This document shows positions 1-7,227 of a stretch of DNA of 64,000 nucleotides, piece by piece. The notes beneath the pieces are model-generated. The model saw only the letters and a list, made by a program, of their open reading frames with translations, ran no database searches and had not been told where the DNA came from. Both the position numbers and the translations under genes were made by a program. Source of the DNA: Pedobacter cryoconitis (GTDB lineage: Bacteria > Bacteroidota > Bacteroidia > Sphingobacteriales > Sphingobacteriaceae); assembly GCF_014200595.1 (NCBI RefSeq), contig NZ_JACHCG010000001.1, positions 1,054,001 through 1,118,000 on the forward strand, written 5' to 3'. Every line of letters starts with the position of its first letter. Position 1 is the stretch's first letter.

Positions 1-1233
1 AGAGAGGATACTTACAGTTTCATAACTCGTATGGTCTACATAACCTTTCTTTGCAAAAGGTGAAATGATCAAGGCTGGTATACGTGTTCCAGGTCCCCAT
101 TTATCAATTTGCGGAGGAGCTATATGATCCCAGAAACCACCATTTTCATCATAGGTCAAAATGATGACGGCATCTTTACCATTAGGGCCGTTCAACACTG
201 CATTGATCAGTTCCACCGCATGGCTTTCTCCTCCGGTAATAGTCGATTCACCGGGATGCTCGTTCTCCAGTCCAATAGGTTTAATAAATGAAACCGCAGG
301 TAATGTTCCTTTTTTCGCAGCATCCAAAAATTCAGTCTCATCTTTCAAATGTTCCTTCCGGCCTGGTGTCCCTTTGGCATAACGCGTAAAATAAGCAAAA
401 GGCTGGTGATGAAAAGTGAAAGAAGGATCAGGTTTACCGGCAATAGCATTGTCCCAGCCGCCTGAGTACCATGCCCATGAAATGCCTTTGTCCGAGAGCC
501 TGTCTCCAATATTAGGTCCGGTCTGTGTTGGTACAAGGAAAGCTGGATTTCCACCGGCCGGGTATAGGTTGATCGAATTAATTGTGTTCACAGCATAGCC
601 GTCTGGTGTTACTGTACCATCTTTAATCAGTTTGCCGTTAGCATCTACTTGTGCTGTGATACTGGCAGGCGAATTAGGAAACAGGGGTGAGGCGGCAGCG
701 ATCAGCCATTGGTGGTTCAGAAAGGAGCCTCCGAAAACGCTATGAAAGAAATGATCACATAGCGTATATTTTTTTGCAAGATCATATAAAGGCAGGTCTT
801 TTGTGCGATAATAACCCATGGCGAAGCCTTTGGTGAAATTATAATGTGCATACTTATTCATTTTACCTCCGTTGATCTGCAATTGTTCCTGGTAAAAGCG
901 GTGTGTCACATCCGGGCTCACCTGATCAGCAGCTATATACTGGTCAATGTTAAAATAAGTATTGGGCAGGTTTGTCGGGAAAGCGCTGCCGCGTGGAATC
1001 GGAGGTAAGGTGTGATAAGGTTGATCTGCCTGGTTTAGCTGAATAATATTTTCCTGTCTGGCCTGCGCCAGACCATCTGCACCGGGAAATTGCCCGTACA
1101 AATTATCAAAGCTGTGGTTTTCCATGTAAATGACCACAACGTGTTTCACCTTATTTATTTGCGCAAAAGCCGGTGCAGTTGCCAGACTGAAAACAGTCAG
1201 TAAAAGAAATGGGGTTTTGAGAATTTTTCTCAT
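1..1233 (-). CDS. Phosphoesterase family protein (phospholipase C / acid phosphatase type), 3' end beyond the left edge
   Basis: The reverse strand reads open from an ATG at 1233 to base 1 (411 codons, no stop reached). Residues 1-25 are a Sec signal peptide ending in AFAQ. Just after it comes VVIYMENHSFDNLYGQFPG, the ENxSFDxxxG metal-binding motif of the PF04185 phosphoesterase family, which hydrolyses phosphate esters outside the cytoplasm. Further on, TYDENGGFWDHIAPP matches the second conserved metal-site block of that family. The visible part covers most of a typical 450-550 residue member. The family is certain from the motifs. The substrate (phospholipid or phosphomonoester) cannot be told from sequence. 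The gene stands alone here and is convergent with nothing visible. Confidence 0.9.
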   Translation of the reverse strand, partial: MRKILKTPFLLLTVFSLATAPAFAQINKVKHVVVIYMENHSFDNLYGQFPGADGLAQARQENIIQLNQADQPYHTLPPIPRGSAFPTNLPNTYFNIDQYIAADQVSPDVTHRFYQEQLQINGGKMNKYAHYNFTKGFAMGYYRTKDLPLYDLAKKYTLCDHFFHSVFGGSFLNHQWLIAAASPLFPNSPASITAQVDANGKLIKDGTVTPDGYAVNTINSINLYPAGGNPAFLVPTQTGPNIGDRLSDKGISWAWYSGGWDNAIAGKPDPSFTFHHQPFAYFTRYAKGTPGRKEHLKDETEFLDAAKKGTLPAVSFIKPIGLENEHPGESTITGGESHAVELINAVLNGPNGKDAVIILTYDENGGFWDHIAPPQIDKWGPGTRIPALIISPFAKKGYVDHTSYETVSILS

Positions 1234-1301
1234 AAAATATCGGACGAATATAAATGTAATTCATGATTGACTTGGTTATTGAAGGCTTTCTTTCCGATAC
1301 T

Positions 1302-1634
1302 TTATGGTGCGCCTGGCTGGAAACAGTGATGTGATATCAGCTGGTACCATGGCGTATGATATATGGCCGGAACTTGTGTAATAGGATGAAGTATGCCGTC
1401 AAATGAGCTGGTAACTATCTTTTCAGTAAGCATCCTGATCACAGCTACGTCTGCCAGCTGGTCGTGGTTGTCGTCTTTTTTCTTAATCTGACGTAGTAAC
1501 AGGCTCGAAGTGTGTGCTGGGTTTGCTTTGTAATTGTCGATGGAAGTGGCCTGATAGATCAGAAAGGGCCGTAGCAGAAACAGAAACACCCCGAGGGTGA
1601 AAATGAAAATGCCGATTCTGTTTTTGCGATCCAT
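1302..1634 (-). CDS. Small membrane-anchored hypothetical protein
   Basis: An ORF of 110 codons is read from the ATG at 1634. A TTG at 1658 would add eight residues, but the ATG is preferred because it places charged MDRKNR directly before a single hydrophobic segment (about residues 7-26, rich in Ile, Phe and Leu). The remaining 80 residues are polar and would lie outside the membrane under the positive-inside rule. I recognise no family. It sits between the phosphoesterase start and the divergent 266-residue gene. It could be a short periplasmic protein or a spurious ORF. Confidence 0.4.
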   Translation of the reverse strand: MDRKNRIGIFIFTLGVFLFLLRPFLIYQATSIDNYKANPAHTSSLLLRQIKKKDDNHDQLADVAVIRMLTEKIVTSSFDGILHPITQVPAIYHTPWYQLISHHCFQPGAP

Positions 1635-1776
1635 TCGTGAATGGAGGTGAAAGTACAATTTATTGTAGTCTTTTCCTAGCGGGACAGAATTCAGACTGCT
1701 AAATTGTTACAGGTACAATTCCTAATATAACTAATTCATTTACGGTTTTCCGGATTTATAATTCATGTGCTATGTA

Positions 1777-1784
1777 TAATTTTG
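1777..1784 (+). promoter_or_regulatory. Candidate Bacteroidota -7 promoter element
   Basis: TAATTTTG fits the Bacteroidota TAnnTTTG -7 consensus and lies about 30 nt before the ATG of the 266-residue gene. I see no clear TTG -33 element at the right distance, so this is weak. Confidence 0.3.
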
Positions 1785-1815
1785 CGTTAACTAAATAATT
1801 AAACCGATCTATATT

Positions 1816-2616
1816 ATGGCTTTATTGGACTACAACAGTGAAAGTGAATTCCCATTTTCGAAAAACGAAGTTTTTGATGCACTTTGTTTTGCTATTCCAT
1901 CTATTTCTGGACTTAAAGTTGCAAGTGCAGACAGAATGATTGGACGTATCCTTGTCAGAGGCGGGGTTAGCCTGGCTTCCTGGGGCGAGAACATTCCTAT
2001 TCAGTTAATTGAAATAAGTGAGAAAAAAACGCGGATTCAAATAACTTCTACTCCTAAAACCGGTATCATGATGGGAGGGGCATTTGATATGGGGAAAAAC
2101 AGGAAGAACATTGAAAATATATTGAATGCTACTTCATTTGTGCTATCAAATAGACATCATAGTAGTTCCAATCTGATCCATAAAGATCATCAGTTTATTG
2201 CACCAAAAAAAAAGCTGACATTTGGTAAAGTTCTATTATATGGTTTTTTGGGTTTTATTGGAATAGGTGTATTATCCGCAATGTTTGGTAAAGATGAAGT
2301 TATATCTGCTGAAAAAACAGCAACCGAACAAGCGCGGACATCCATAGATACTACTCCTGTAGAAGACAACGTTAAAGCAGACCCCGCAGAAGAAGTGATT
2401 CTTGCAAAGTTAAAAGCAAAAGCAAGACAAAATTGGCCTGATGATTACAGTACACAGGAATATTGGGTAAACGAGGAATTAGAAGATTATAAGTACATGA
2501 AAGAAATACCTGCCGGATCAATAAAATCTAAAGCTCAGCAGGATTGGCCTTTAGATTTCTCCACTCAAAAATATTGGTATAATCAACAGATAGAAGCACA
2601 GGAGAGAATGAAATAA
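1816..2616 (+). CDS. Hypothetical single-pass membrane protein with two C-terminal WPxDxSTQxYW repeats
   Basis: The 266-residue protein has three parts. Residues 1-112 look like a soluble alpha/beta domain. A hydrophobic segment lies at about residues 140-158 (VLLYGFLGFIGIGVLSAMF). A charged linker then leads to two copies of a roughly 35-residue unit. Copy one contains KAKARQNWPDDYSTQEYW and copy two KSKAQQDWPLDFSTQKYW, each followed by a helical stretch ending in MK. The repeat suggests a small binding module present twice. I do not recognise the N-terminal domain. The gene appears monocistronic and its neighbour downstream is convergent. Confidence 0.6.
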   Translation: MALLDYNSESEFPFSKNEVFDALCFAIPSISGLKVASADRMIGRILVRGGVSLASWGENIPIQLIEISEKKTRIQITSTPKTGIMMGGAFDMGKNRKNIENILNATSFVLSNRHHSSSNLIHKDHQFIAPKKKLTFGKVLLYGFLGFIGIGVLSAMFGKDEVISAEKTATEQARTSIDTTPVEDNVKADPAEEVILAKLKAKARQNWPDDYSTQEYWVNEELEDYKYMKEIPAGSIKSKAQQDWPLDFSTQKYWYNQQIEAQERMK

Positions 2617-2668
2617 TAGAATAGAAAATAAGCAGTAAAGGGTGGGTGAAAAGTAATTTAATGTGACA

Positions 2669-3064
2669 TCAGGGTACTTTCGTATATAAGTCATTGAGCT
2701 GTTTTTCAAGCTCCGCCCTCTTTTCGTTTAGCCCATCAAGTGTACGAGAGTTTTCTTTAGCGTTGTGCAGCGCTTTATCAGCGGCAGAATCCGCTTTGAG
2801 ATTGATTCCAGATCGGGCTAACCTCAGGTTATCGTTTACTTCGGCTATTTGAGCGTTGATGTCATCCAGTTCGCTGTTTAGCTTTTTTAAATAATCCTCT
2901 TTTTGCTTTTGCAACCCGTCAGCGCGTTCTTTTTGTTCGTCGCCCCTGATGTTAGCGTTCTCGGTTTGCTTGTATTGAATCATATTCCAGATCAGAGATG
3001 CCAGCAGTCCGCAGATTGCGATAATCACAGCAGGACTTTTCCATTCAGACTTACTTTTAGTCAT
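2669..3064 (-). CDS. Membrane-anchored coiled-coil protein, translationally coupled to the upstream gene
   Basis: This 131-residue protein has an N-terminal membrane segment (about residues 11-27, VIIAICGLLASLIWNMI) and then a long charged heptad-like stretch, rich in Lys, Glu, Asn and Leu, that predicts a coiled coil to the C-terminus. Its ATG (3062-3064) overlaps the stop of the upstream frame (3061-3063) in an ATGA arrangement, so the two are probably co-translated. No family is recognised. A scaffold or tether role is only a guess from the architecture. Confidence 0.55.
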   Translation of the reverse strand: MTKSKSEWKSPAVIIAICGLLASLIWNMIQYKQTENANIRGDEQKERADGLQKQKEDYLKKLNSELDDINAQIAEVNDNLRLARSGINLKADSAADKALHNAKENSRTLDGLNEKRAELEKQLNDLYTKVP

Positions 3065-3566
3065 AGGATTCCTTTGTGATTTAATACTTCGATTTCTTTT
3101 TTAAGCTGCTCGATTCTATTGTCTAATAAGCTGGTTTCCTGTTTTTTATATTTAACTTGTCTATTGTTTTTATTGATTTGCTCATCGAGTCTACTGATAA
3201 CTGATCTGCATGCCCTGGTTCCAATATCAAAGCGGTTCATCTGCCCTCTTACCCTGCGCATGGTTTCCTGACTGCTATCAAATTGAGCATAAGTAATCAT
3301 GAGGATACGCGATCCGAGCCACGCGTTTTTCGCAGAATCCGTTTTTTGTGCTACATAATCCTGAAGTATTTTGATGGCTTTTCGCGCAAGCTGGAAAGTG
3401 AATCCACCGTTTTGGTATTTTTCAAGATCTGATCATTATCCAGGTCTACCAGGCGCATAATACTGTCTCTTTCATTGCTTTTCACTTTAATCTGCGCATC
3501 CGGCTTGCATGCATTGAAATAGCTGAGCACCAGTAATAGTCCGATTGTGATTTTGAGAGTTCGCAT
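3061..3566 (-). pseudogene. Lipoprotein / coiled-coil gene with an apparent -1 frameshift
   Basis: The 5' part starts at the ATG at 3566 and encodes a lipoprotein signal (LLLVLSYFNAC, lipobox Cys at residue 20) and a charged helix, but hits a stop at 3351. The other frame runs open through this stop and continues as KAIKILQDYVAQKTDS and on to LNHKGIL at 3064. Adding one A to the run of four (3379-3382 on the plus strand) joins the two into one smooth product of about 165 residues with a coiled-coil C-terminus. The ATG at 3300 would give only the last 79 residues and is probably not a true start. The break could be a real mutation, a sequencing error in a homopolymer, or (less likely) programmed slippage. 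Confidence 0.6.
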
Positions 3567-3630
3567 GGTATTATATTTAGATGCTATTAAAAATTACTGA
3601 ATTTTTATGCTCTAATTTCAATAAAGAATA

Positions 3631-3676
3631 ATTTAATTACAATAAAGGAATTGTAATGCCTTTATTGTAATTAAAT
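3631..3676. repeat. 18-bp perfect inverted repeat with a 10-nt loop
   Basis: Arms 3631-3648 and 3659-3676 are exact reverse complements (ATTTAATTACAATAAAGG on the left). The loop is AATTGTAATG. The structure contains the stop codon and last codons of the remnant reading frame at 3637-3858, so it could be that gene's former terminator, although no T-run follows on either side. Confidence 0.55.
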
Positions 3677-3858
3677 TCTTGAATTTGTGATATATTGTTT
3701 TGTTTAAGATTCAGATTGAGCCAGAAAACAGAAGAATATTCTGATGTGTTATTTGCATTTCCACTGGTGAAAATAATACCTGCTTTTTTACCGGCAAAGC
3801 GATCAGCCTGACTGTTAAGGAAGTTACTGGTTAGTACTGGTGTATGGTGAATAAATGG
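3637..3858 (-). pseudogene. C-terminal fragment of an unidentified protein
   Basis: This 390-base stretch between genes (3567-3956) contains a minus-strand frame open for 73 codons with no usable start. It includes SNFLNSQADRFAGKKAGIIF and FWLNLNLKQNNISQIQEF and ends at TAA 3637-3639. The composition looks protein-like rather than random. A TGA at 3859-3861 closes it upstream. I do not recognise the family. It is most simply the 3' end of a decayed gene. Confidence 0.35.
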
Positions 3859-3956
3859 TCATATGTAAAATAATTAACGATCTGTACTATGCTGTTTTTT
3901 TATAAACAATGTTTTAGTAAAGCTGTTAATCCGGAATACATCTCTAGCTACAAAAT

Positions 3957-4616
3957 ATGAAAGCATTAATTATTAACTGTACACTAAAACCATCGCCTGA
4001 ATTCTCCAACACAGAAGGACTTATCAAAAAAGCAGCAGTTCAGCTCAAAGAAAAAGGTGCAGAAACAGAAATTATACGGATTGTTGATTATAACATTAAA
4101 CCAGGAAATGTGACCGACGCAGGGGAAGGAGACGAATGGCAATTGATACTTGAAAAGATCAGAGCTTGTGATATTTTTATTATTGCATCACCCGTATGGA
4201 TGGGGCATCTGGCTTCCACAGCACAACGTATCATTGAGCGTCTGGATGCTATATTTCACGAAGATGGGTTTACTGACGAGAAGACCGGACAATATTTTAC
4301 TTATAATAAGGTTGGCGGATGTCTGATCACTGGTAACGAAGATGGGGCACATTCCTGTGCTGCTCAGTTACTTTGGTCGATGCAGGAGCTTGGGTTTACC
4401 ATTCCGCCTAATGTAAATGCTTATTGGGTTGGTTTAGCCGGAGGTGACAAAAATTATGTAGAAGCGGGGGGAGAAAGATATTTTTACACCAATTATACTC
4501 TGCGTTATATGATTGGTAATCTTACTTTTTTTGCGAAACTTTTAAAAGCAAATCCTATAGATACTAATCTTAAAGAACTGGAAGAAATAGCTAAAGAAGA
4601 AAGCGACCCTGAATAA
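3957..4616 (+). CDS. Flavodoxin-fold NAD(P)H-dependent oxidoreductase
   Basis: The 219-residue protein starts with MKALIINCTLKPSPEFSNTE, the beta1 and phosphate-binding loop of flavodoxin-like FMN reductases. ASPVWMGHLAS (about residues 77-87) is the second FMN-contact loop. GNEDGAHSCAAQLLWSMQELG follows the pattern of NADPH-dependent FMN reductases and WrbA relatives. Its likely role is two-electron reduction of flavin or quinone-type substrates in the cytoplasm. The length is normal for the family. It has its own upstream spacer and is convergent with the small membrane protein at 4629. Confidence 0.85.
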   Translation: MKALIINCTLKPSPEFSNTEGLIKKAAVQLKEKGAETEIIRIVDYNIKPGNVTDAGEGDEWQLILEKIRACDIFIIASPVWMGHLASTAQRIIERLDAIFHEDGFTDEKTGQYFTYNKVGGCLITGNEDGAHSCAAQLLWSMQELGFTIPPNVNAYWVGLAGGDKNYVEAGGERYFYTNYTLRYMIGNLTFFAKLLKANPIDTNLKELEEIAKEESDPE

Positions 4617-4628
4617 ACGGGGTTGCCT

Positions 4629-4814
4629 TCAATTTATTCCCTTTATCTTCTTCATTAAAATGAATGGCAAAAGTTCAAGGCCGATACCTATTCCGAAAAT
4701 CATACCTGTTAAAGAGTCAGGTAATGCAATTGTTTTCATAGCAATCATTGAAGCTGAAATTAAAAAGAGCCCGATTGGTATTAAAATAAATAGTTTTCCG
4801 AATTTCTGTTTCAT
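4629..4814 (-). CDS. Small two-helix membrane protein, function unknown
   Basis: The 61-residue product has two hydrophobic segments (about residues 8-26 and 35-53) separated by a short polar turn, with Lys residues at both ends. The N-terminus MKQKFGKLFILIPIGLF is typical of tiny Bacteroidota membrane proteins. It ends 12 bases from the convergent flavodoxin-fold gene. No family is recognised. Confidence 0.5.
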   Translation of the reverse strand: MKQKFGKLFILIPIGLFLISASMIAMKTIALPDSLTGMIFGIGIGLELLPFILMKKIKGIN

Positions 4815-4946
4815 TTTTTTGAATTTAAAATACTAATGAATCACGCGGCAGCCTGGTGTTAGAACTATCAATCCAAGCTTAAACTAAATTAAGAATTAGT
4901 ACAGAGACATTCAAGAAATATCTTAACAAAATTTTTATCAATAAAT

Positions 4947-5087
4947 CTAAATGATTTGCTGTCTGTTTGCCACCATAACAAGCTCCGCCACATTTTTCAC
5001 CTCAAATTTCTGAATAAGATTCTTACGGTGAGTATTTGTTCCTGTTGATTTCAATACTTTAATTAGCCATTTAAATTTGTAAAAATA
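4947..5087 (-). pseudogene. Remnant of a LuxR-type DNA-binding domain (response regulator C-terminus)
   Basis: Within the 400-base gap 4815-5214 the minus strand encodes LKSTGTNTHRKNLIQKFEVK and then NVAELVMVANRQQII before TAG 4947-4949. This matches the recognition helix and last helix of NarL/LuxR domains, whose usual form is TVxxHrxnixxKLgvxnxaeLv. A stop at 5088-5090 cuts the frame upstream and no receiver domain precedes it, so only about 45 codons survive. The rest of the gap shows nothing else I can support. Confidence 0.7.
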
Positions 5088-5214
5088 TTAAGTGTTTTTT
5101 TAACTATATCATAATCAGTGAATTGATTTGTCTTGTAAGATTCCTTTTTAAAATTATTGAACAATGTTCAAACTGCGTTGTTAATGCCAGCACTATACAT
5201 TTTCCAGTTTCTCT

Positions 5215-6795
5215 ATGGAGCGGCAGGAGATCGTATTCAATAAAAAGAATAAGGCGGAAATAGAAATTGTCAACATGGAAAAATATGTAATTAAGCACAG
5301 TAGGAAACTGTATCATTATCAGGAAAATGATATTGCTGTTTTGTTTGAAAAACTGGAACAAAACAGACAACATGGCCGGCTATTGTATCAATTACCTACC
5401 GGAGGTGGCAAGACTGTAATTTTTTCAGAAATAGCCCGCCGGTTTATTTTAAAATATCAAAAAAAAGTAATCGTTCTGACGCATCGCAGAGAATTGTGCA
5501 GGCAAACTTCAGCGGCTTTAAAAATAGCTGGTATCCCTAATAAAGTGTTAAACAGTGCAGTTAAAAAGATAAGCAGGAAAGATGGTTATCAATGTTATGT
5601 CGCTATGGTTGAAACATTAAAAAATCGGGTCAATGATGGCTTGATTGATATAGACAATGTTGGGTTAGTTATCGTTGATGAAGCTCATCATAATTCCTTT
5701 CATAAATTGCTGGGCAAGTTTAAGAATGCTTCTATAATTGGGGTAACTGCAACTCCCTTCAGCTCGGATATTAATTTACCTATGAATAAAAGTTATGATG
5801 AATTGATATTGGGTGCACCTATTGAATCTCTTATTGAGCAGGGATTTTTGGCTGCACCAAAGACTTTTAGATATGATGTAGAATTGAATACCTTAAAAAC
5901 GGGGTTGAATGGAGATTTTACAATTAAGACTTCTGACGAGTTATATACTTCGCCAGCGATGATTGAGCTATTACTACACGCTTATCAGGCACATGCCAAA
6001 GGGAAAAAAACATTAATCTTTAACAATGGAATCTTTACTTCCAGAAAGGTTTTGGAGGTGTTTTCGGATCACGGTTATCCGATCAGGCACCTGGATAATA
6101 TGACCAGCAATGAAGAGCGGGAAGAAATCCTGTTGTGGCTAAAAAAAACAAAGGGGGCCATTTTGACATCTGTTTCTATTTTAACTACTGGATTCGATGA
6201 GCCTTCCATACAGGCTGTAATCCTGAACAGGGCAACCACTTCTCTTACACTATACCACCAAATGATAGGGAGAGGTTCCAGAAGCCTCCCAAAGAAAAAG
6301 ACTTTTACAATTATTGATTTAGGAAACAATGCCGATCGCTTTGGCCAATGGAATGCCCCGGTAGATTGGAAACATGTTTTTGAAAATCCTGAAATTTATC
6401 ATGAAAGTTTGACGGCAAAAACCAGTTACCAGGCGCATCAGATGCCCTCAGATATGCGCTCTAAATTTCCCAATAGCTTTGAGATTTCTTTCGATGTTCA
6501 GTCAGCACATCAAAAGGCGCTGGCCAATGGACTAAAACCAAAAATAGTGATCCGCGATTCTATTCGGCAACATGCATTAATGTGCGTTGATAATAGTGAT
6601 TGTATTCCGGATGCGCTGCAACTCTGTATGGAACTAGATAAAGAAATTGATTGGAGGATCAGGCAATATGCGAAATGCCTGGGCAAAGTAACTAAAAACT
6701 ATACGGAATGGCTGCATGAAGATTACCAATATAAATTAAAAACACTTATAGAAAAATTGATGCGCCGAAGAGAACTAATGAAACTGGCGGTTTAA
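5215..6795 (+). CDS. DEAD/DEAH-box superfamily 2 helicase
   Basis: The 526-residue protein carries the SF2 motifs in order: a Q-tip-like YHYQENDI near residue 35, motif I LPTGGGKT (residues 60-67), motif Ia VLTHRREL, motif II VDEAHH (near residue 150), motif III VTATPF, motif V-like TTGFDEPS and motif VI QMIGRGSR. It resembles the stand-alone RecA-like helicase core of type III restriction/SSL2-type proteins, with a 110-residue C-terminal extension of unknown function. The ATG at 5215 is used. An ATG at 5275 would also keep all motifs. No nuclease or methylase gene is adjacent, so a restriction role is not supported here. Confidence 0.88.
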   Translation: MERQEIVFNKKNKAEIEIVNMEKYVIKHSRKLYHYQENDIAVLFEKLEQNRQHGRLLYQLPTGGGKTVIFSEIARRFILKYQKKVIVLTHRRELCRQTSAALKIAGIPNKVLNSAVKKISRKDGYQCYVAMVETLKNRVNDGLIDIDNVGLVIVDEAHHNSFHKLLGKFKNASIIGVTATPFSSDINLPMNKSYDELILGAPIESLIEQGFLAAPKTFRYDVELNTLKTGLNGDFTIKTSDELYTSPAMIELLLHAYQAHAKGKKTLIFNNGIFTSRKVLEVFSDHGYPIRHLDNMTSNEEREEILLWLKKTKGAILTSVSILTTGFDEPSIQAVILNRATTSLTLYHQMIGRGSRSLPKKKTFTIIDLGNNADRFGQWNAPVDWKHVFENPEIYHESLTAKTSYQAHQMPSDMRSKFPNSFEISFDVQSAHQKALANGLKPKIVIRDSIRQHALMCVDNSDCIPDALQLCMELDKEIDWRIRQYAKCLGKVTKNYTEWLHEDYQYKLKTLIEKLMRRRELMKLAV

Positions 6796-6829
6796 ATTCA
6801 TTTTTTGTATTTTCTACACTACAAATTGC

Positions 6830-7072
6830 ATGCAGCAGATTAACAGACTTAGCGGCATTGTTTGCAGTGATATTCCGTTTTTCAGCTATGTGTTTGAATC
6901 CTGTTCTAAGGAATGGCTTAACGCCCTTAAAAAGGAGTCAATACTTTCATTTTGCCATTCTGCGCCTGCTGTGGAACAGTTCTGGCTTTTTTTATGGGGC
7001 CTTATTGTAATGTACGGGCACATACTTTATTCTTCCATTGATAAATTACCATGTTCCCGATTCTTCCTTTAA
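6830..7072 (+). CDS. Doubtful small ORF
   Basis: An 80-codon ORF lies in the 432-base stretch between the helicase and the GxGYxYP gene. It has one hydrophobic segment (about residues 51-66) and several Cys residues. It has no recognisable family, no evident ribosome binding site and unusual composition, so it may be non-coding. Nothing else is visible in this stretch. Confidence 0.2.
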   Translation: MQQINRLSGIVCSDIPFFSYVFESCSKEWLNALKKESILSFCHSAPAVEQFWLFLWGLIVMYGHILYSSIDKLPCSRFFL

Positions 7073-7227
7073 TAACTGCTAATGGAGTGTCTTCCTATGT
7101 CCTGATTTTCGTTAATGAAAACACCATTTTCAAATCCTTCTTTCTTTTATCTTTTGGATTAATTAAATAAAAACTATAACTTCCTGTATAAAACCAAATA
7201 TTAAACCTTTATAAATTGCTCTTACCT

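Noticed and set aside
3351..3390. Programmed -1 ribosomal frameshifting in the lipoprotein gene
   Set aside because: The sequence lacks a classical X XXY YYZ slippery heptamer, so a mutation or sequencing error is simpler.
5215..6795. Helicase as part of a restriction or anti-phage system
   Set aside because: No methylase, nuclease or other defence gene lies next to it, and the motifs fit many SF2 helicases.
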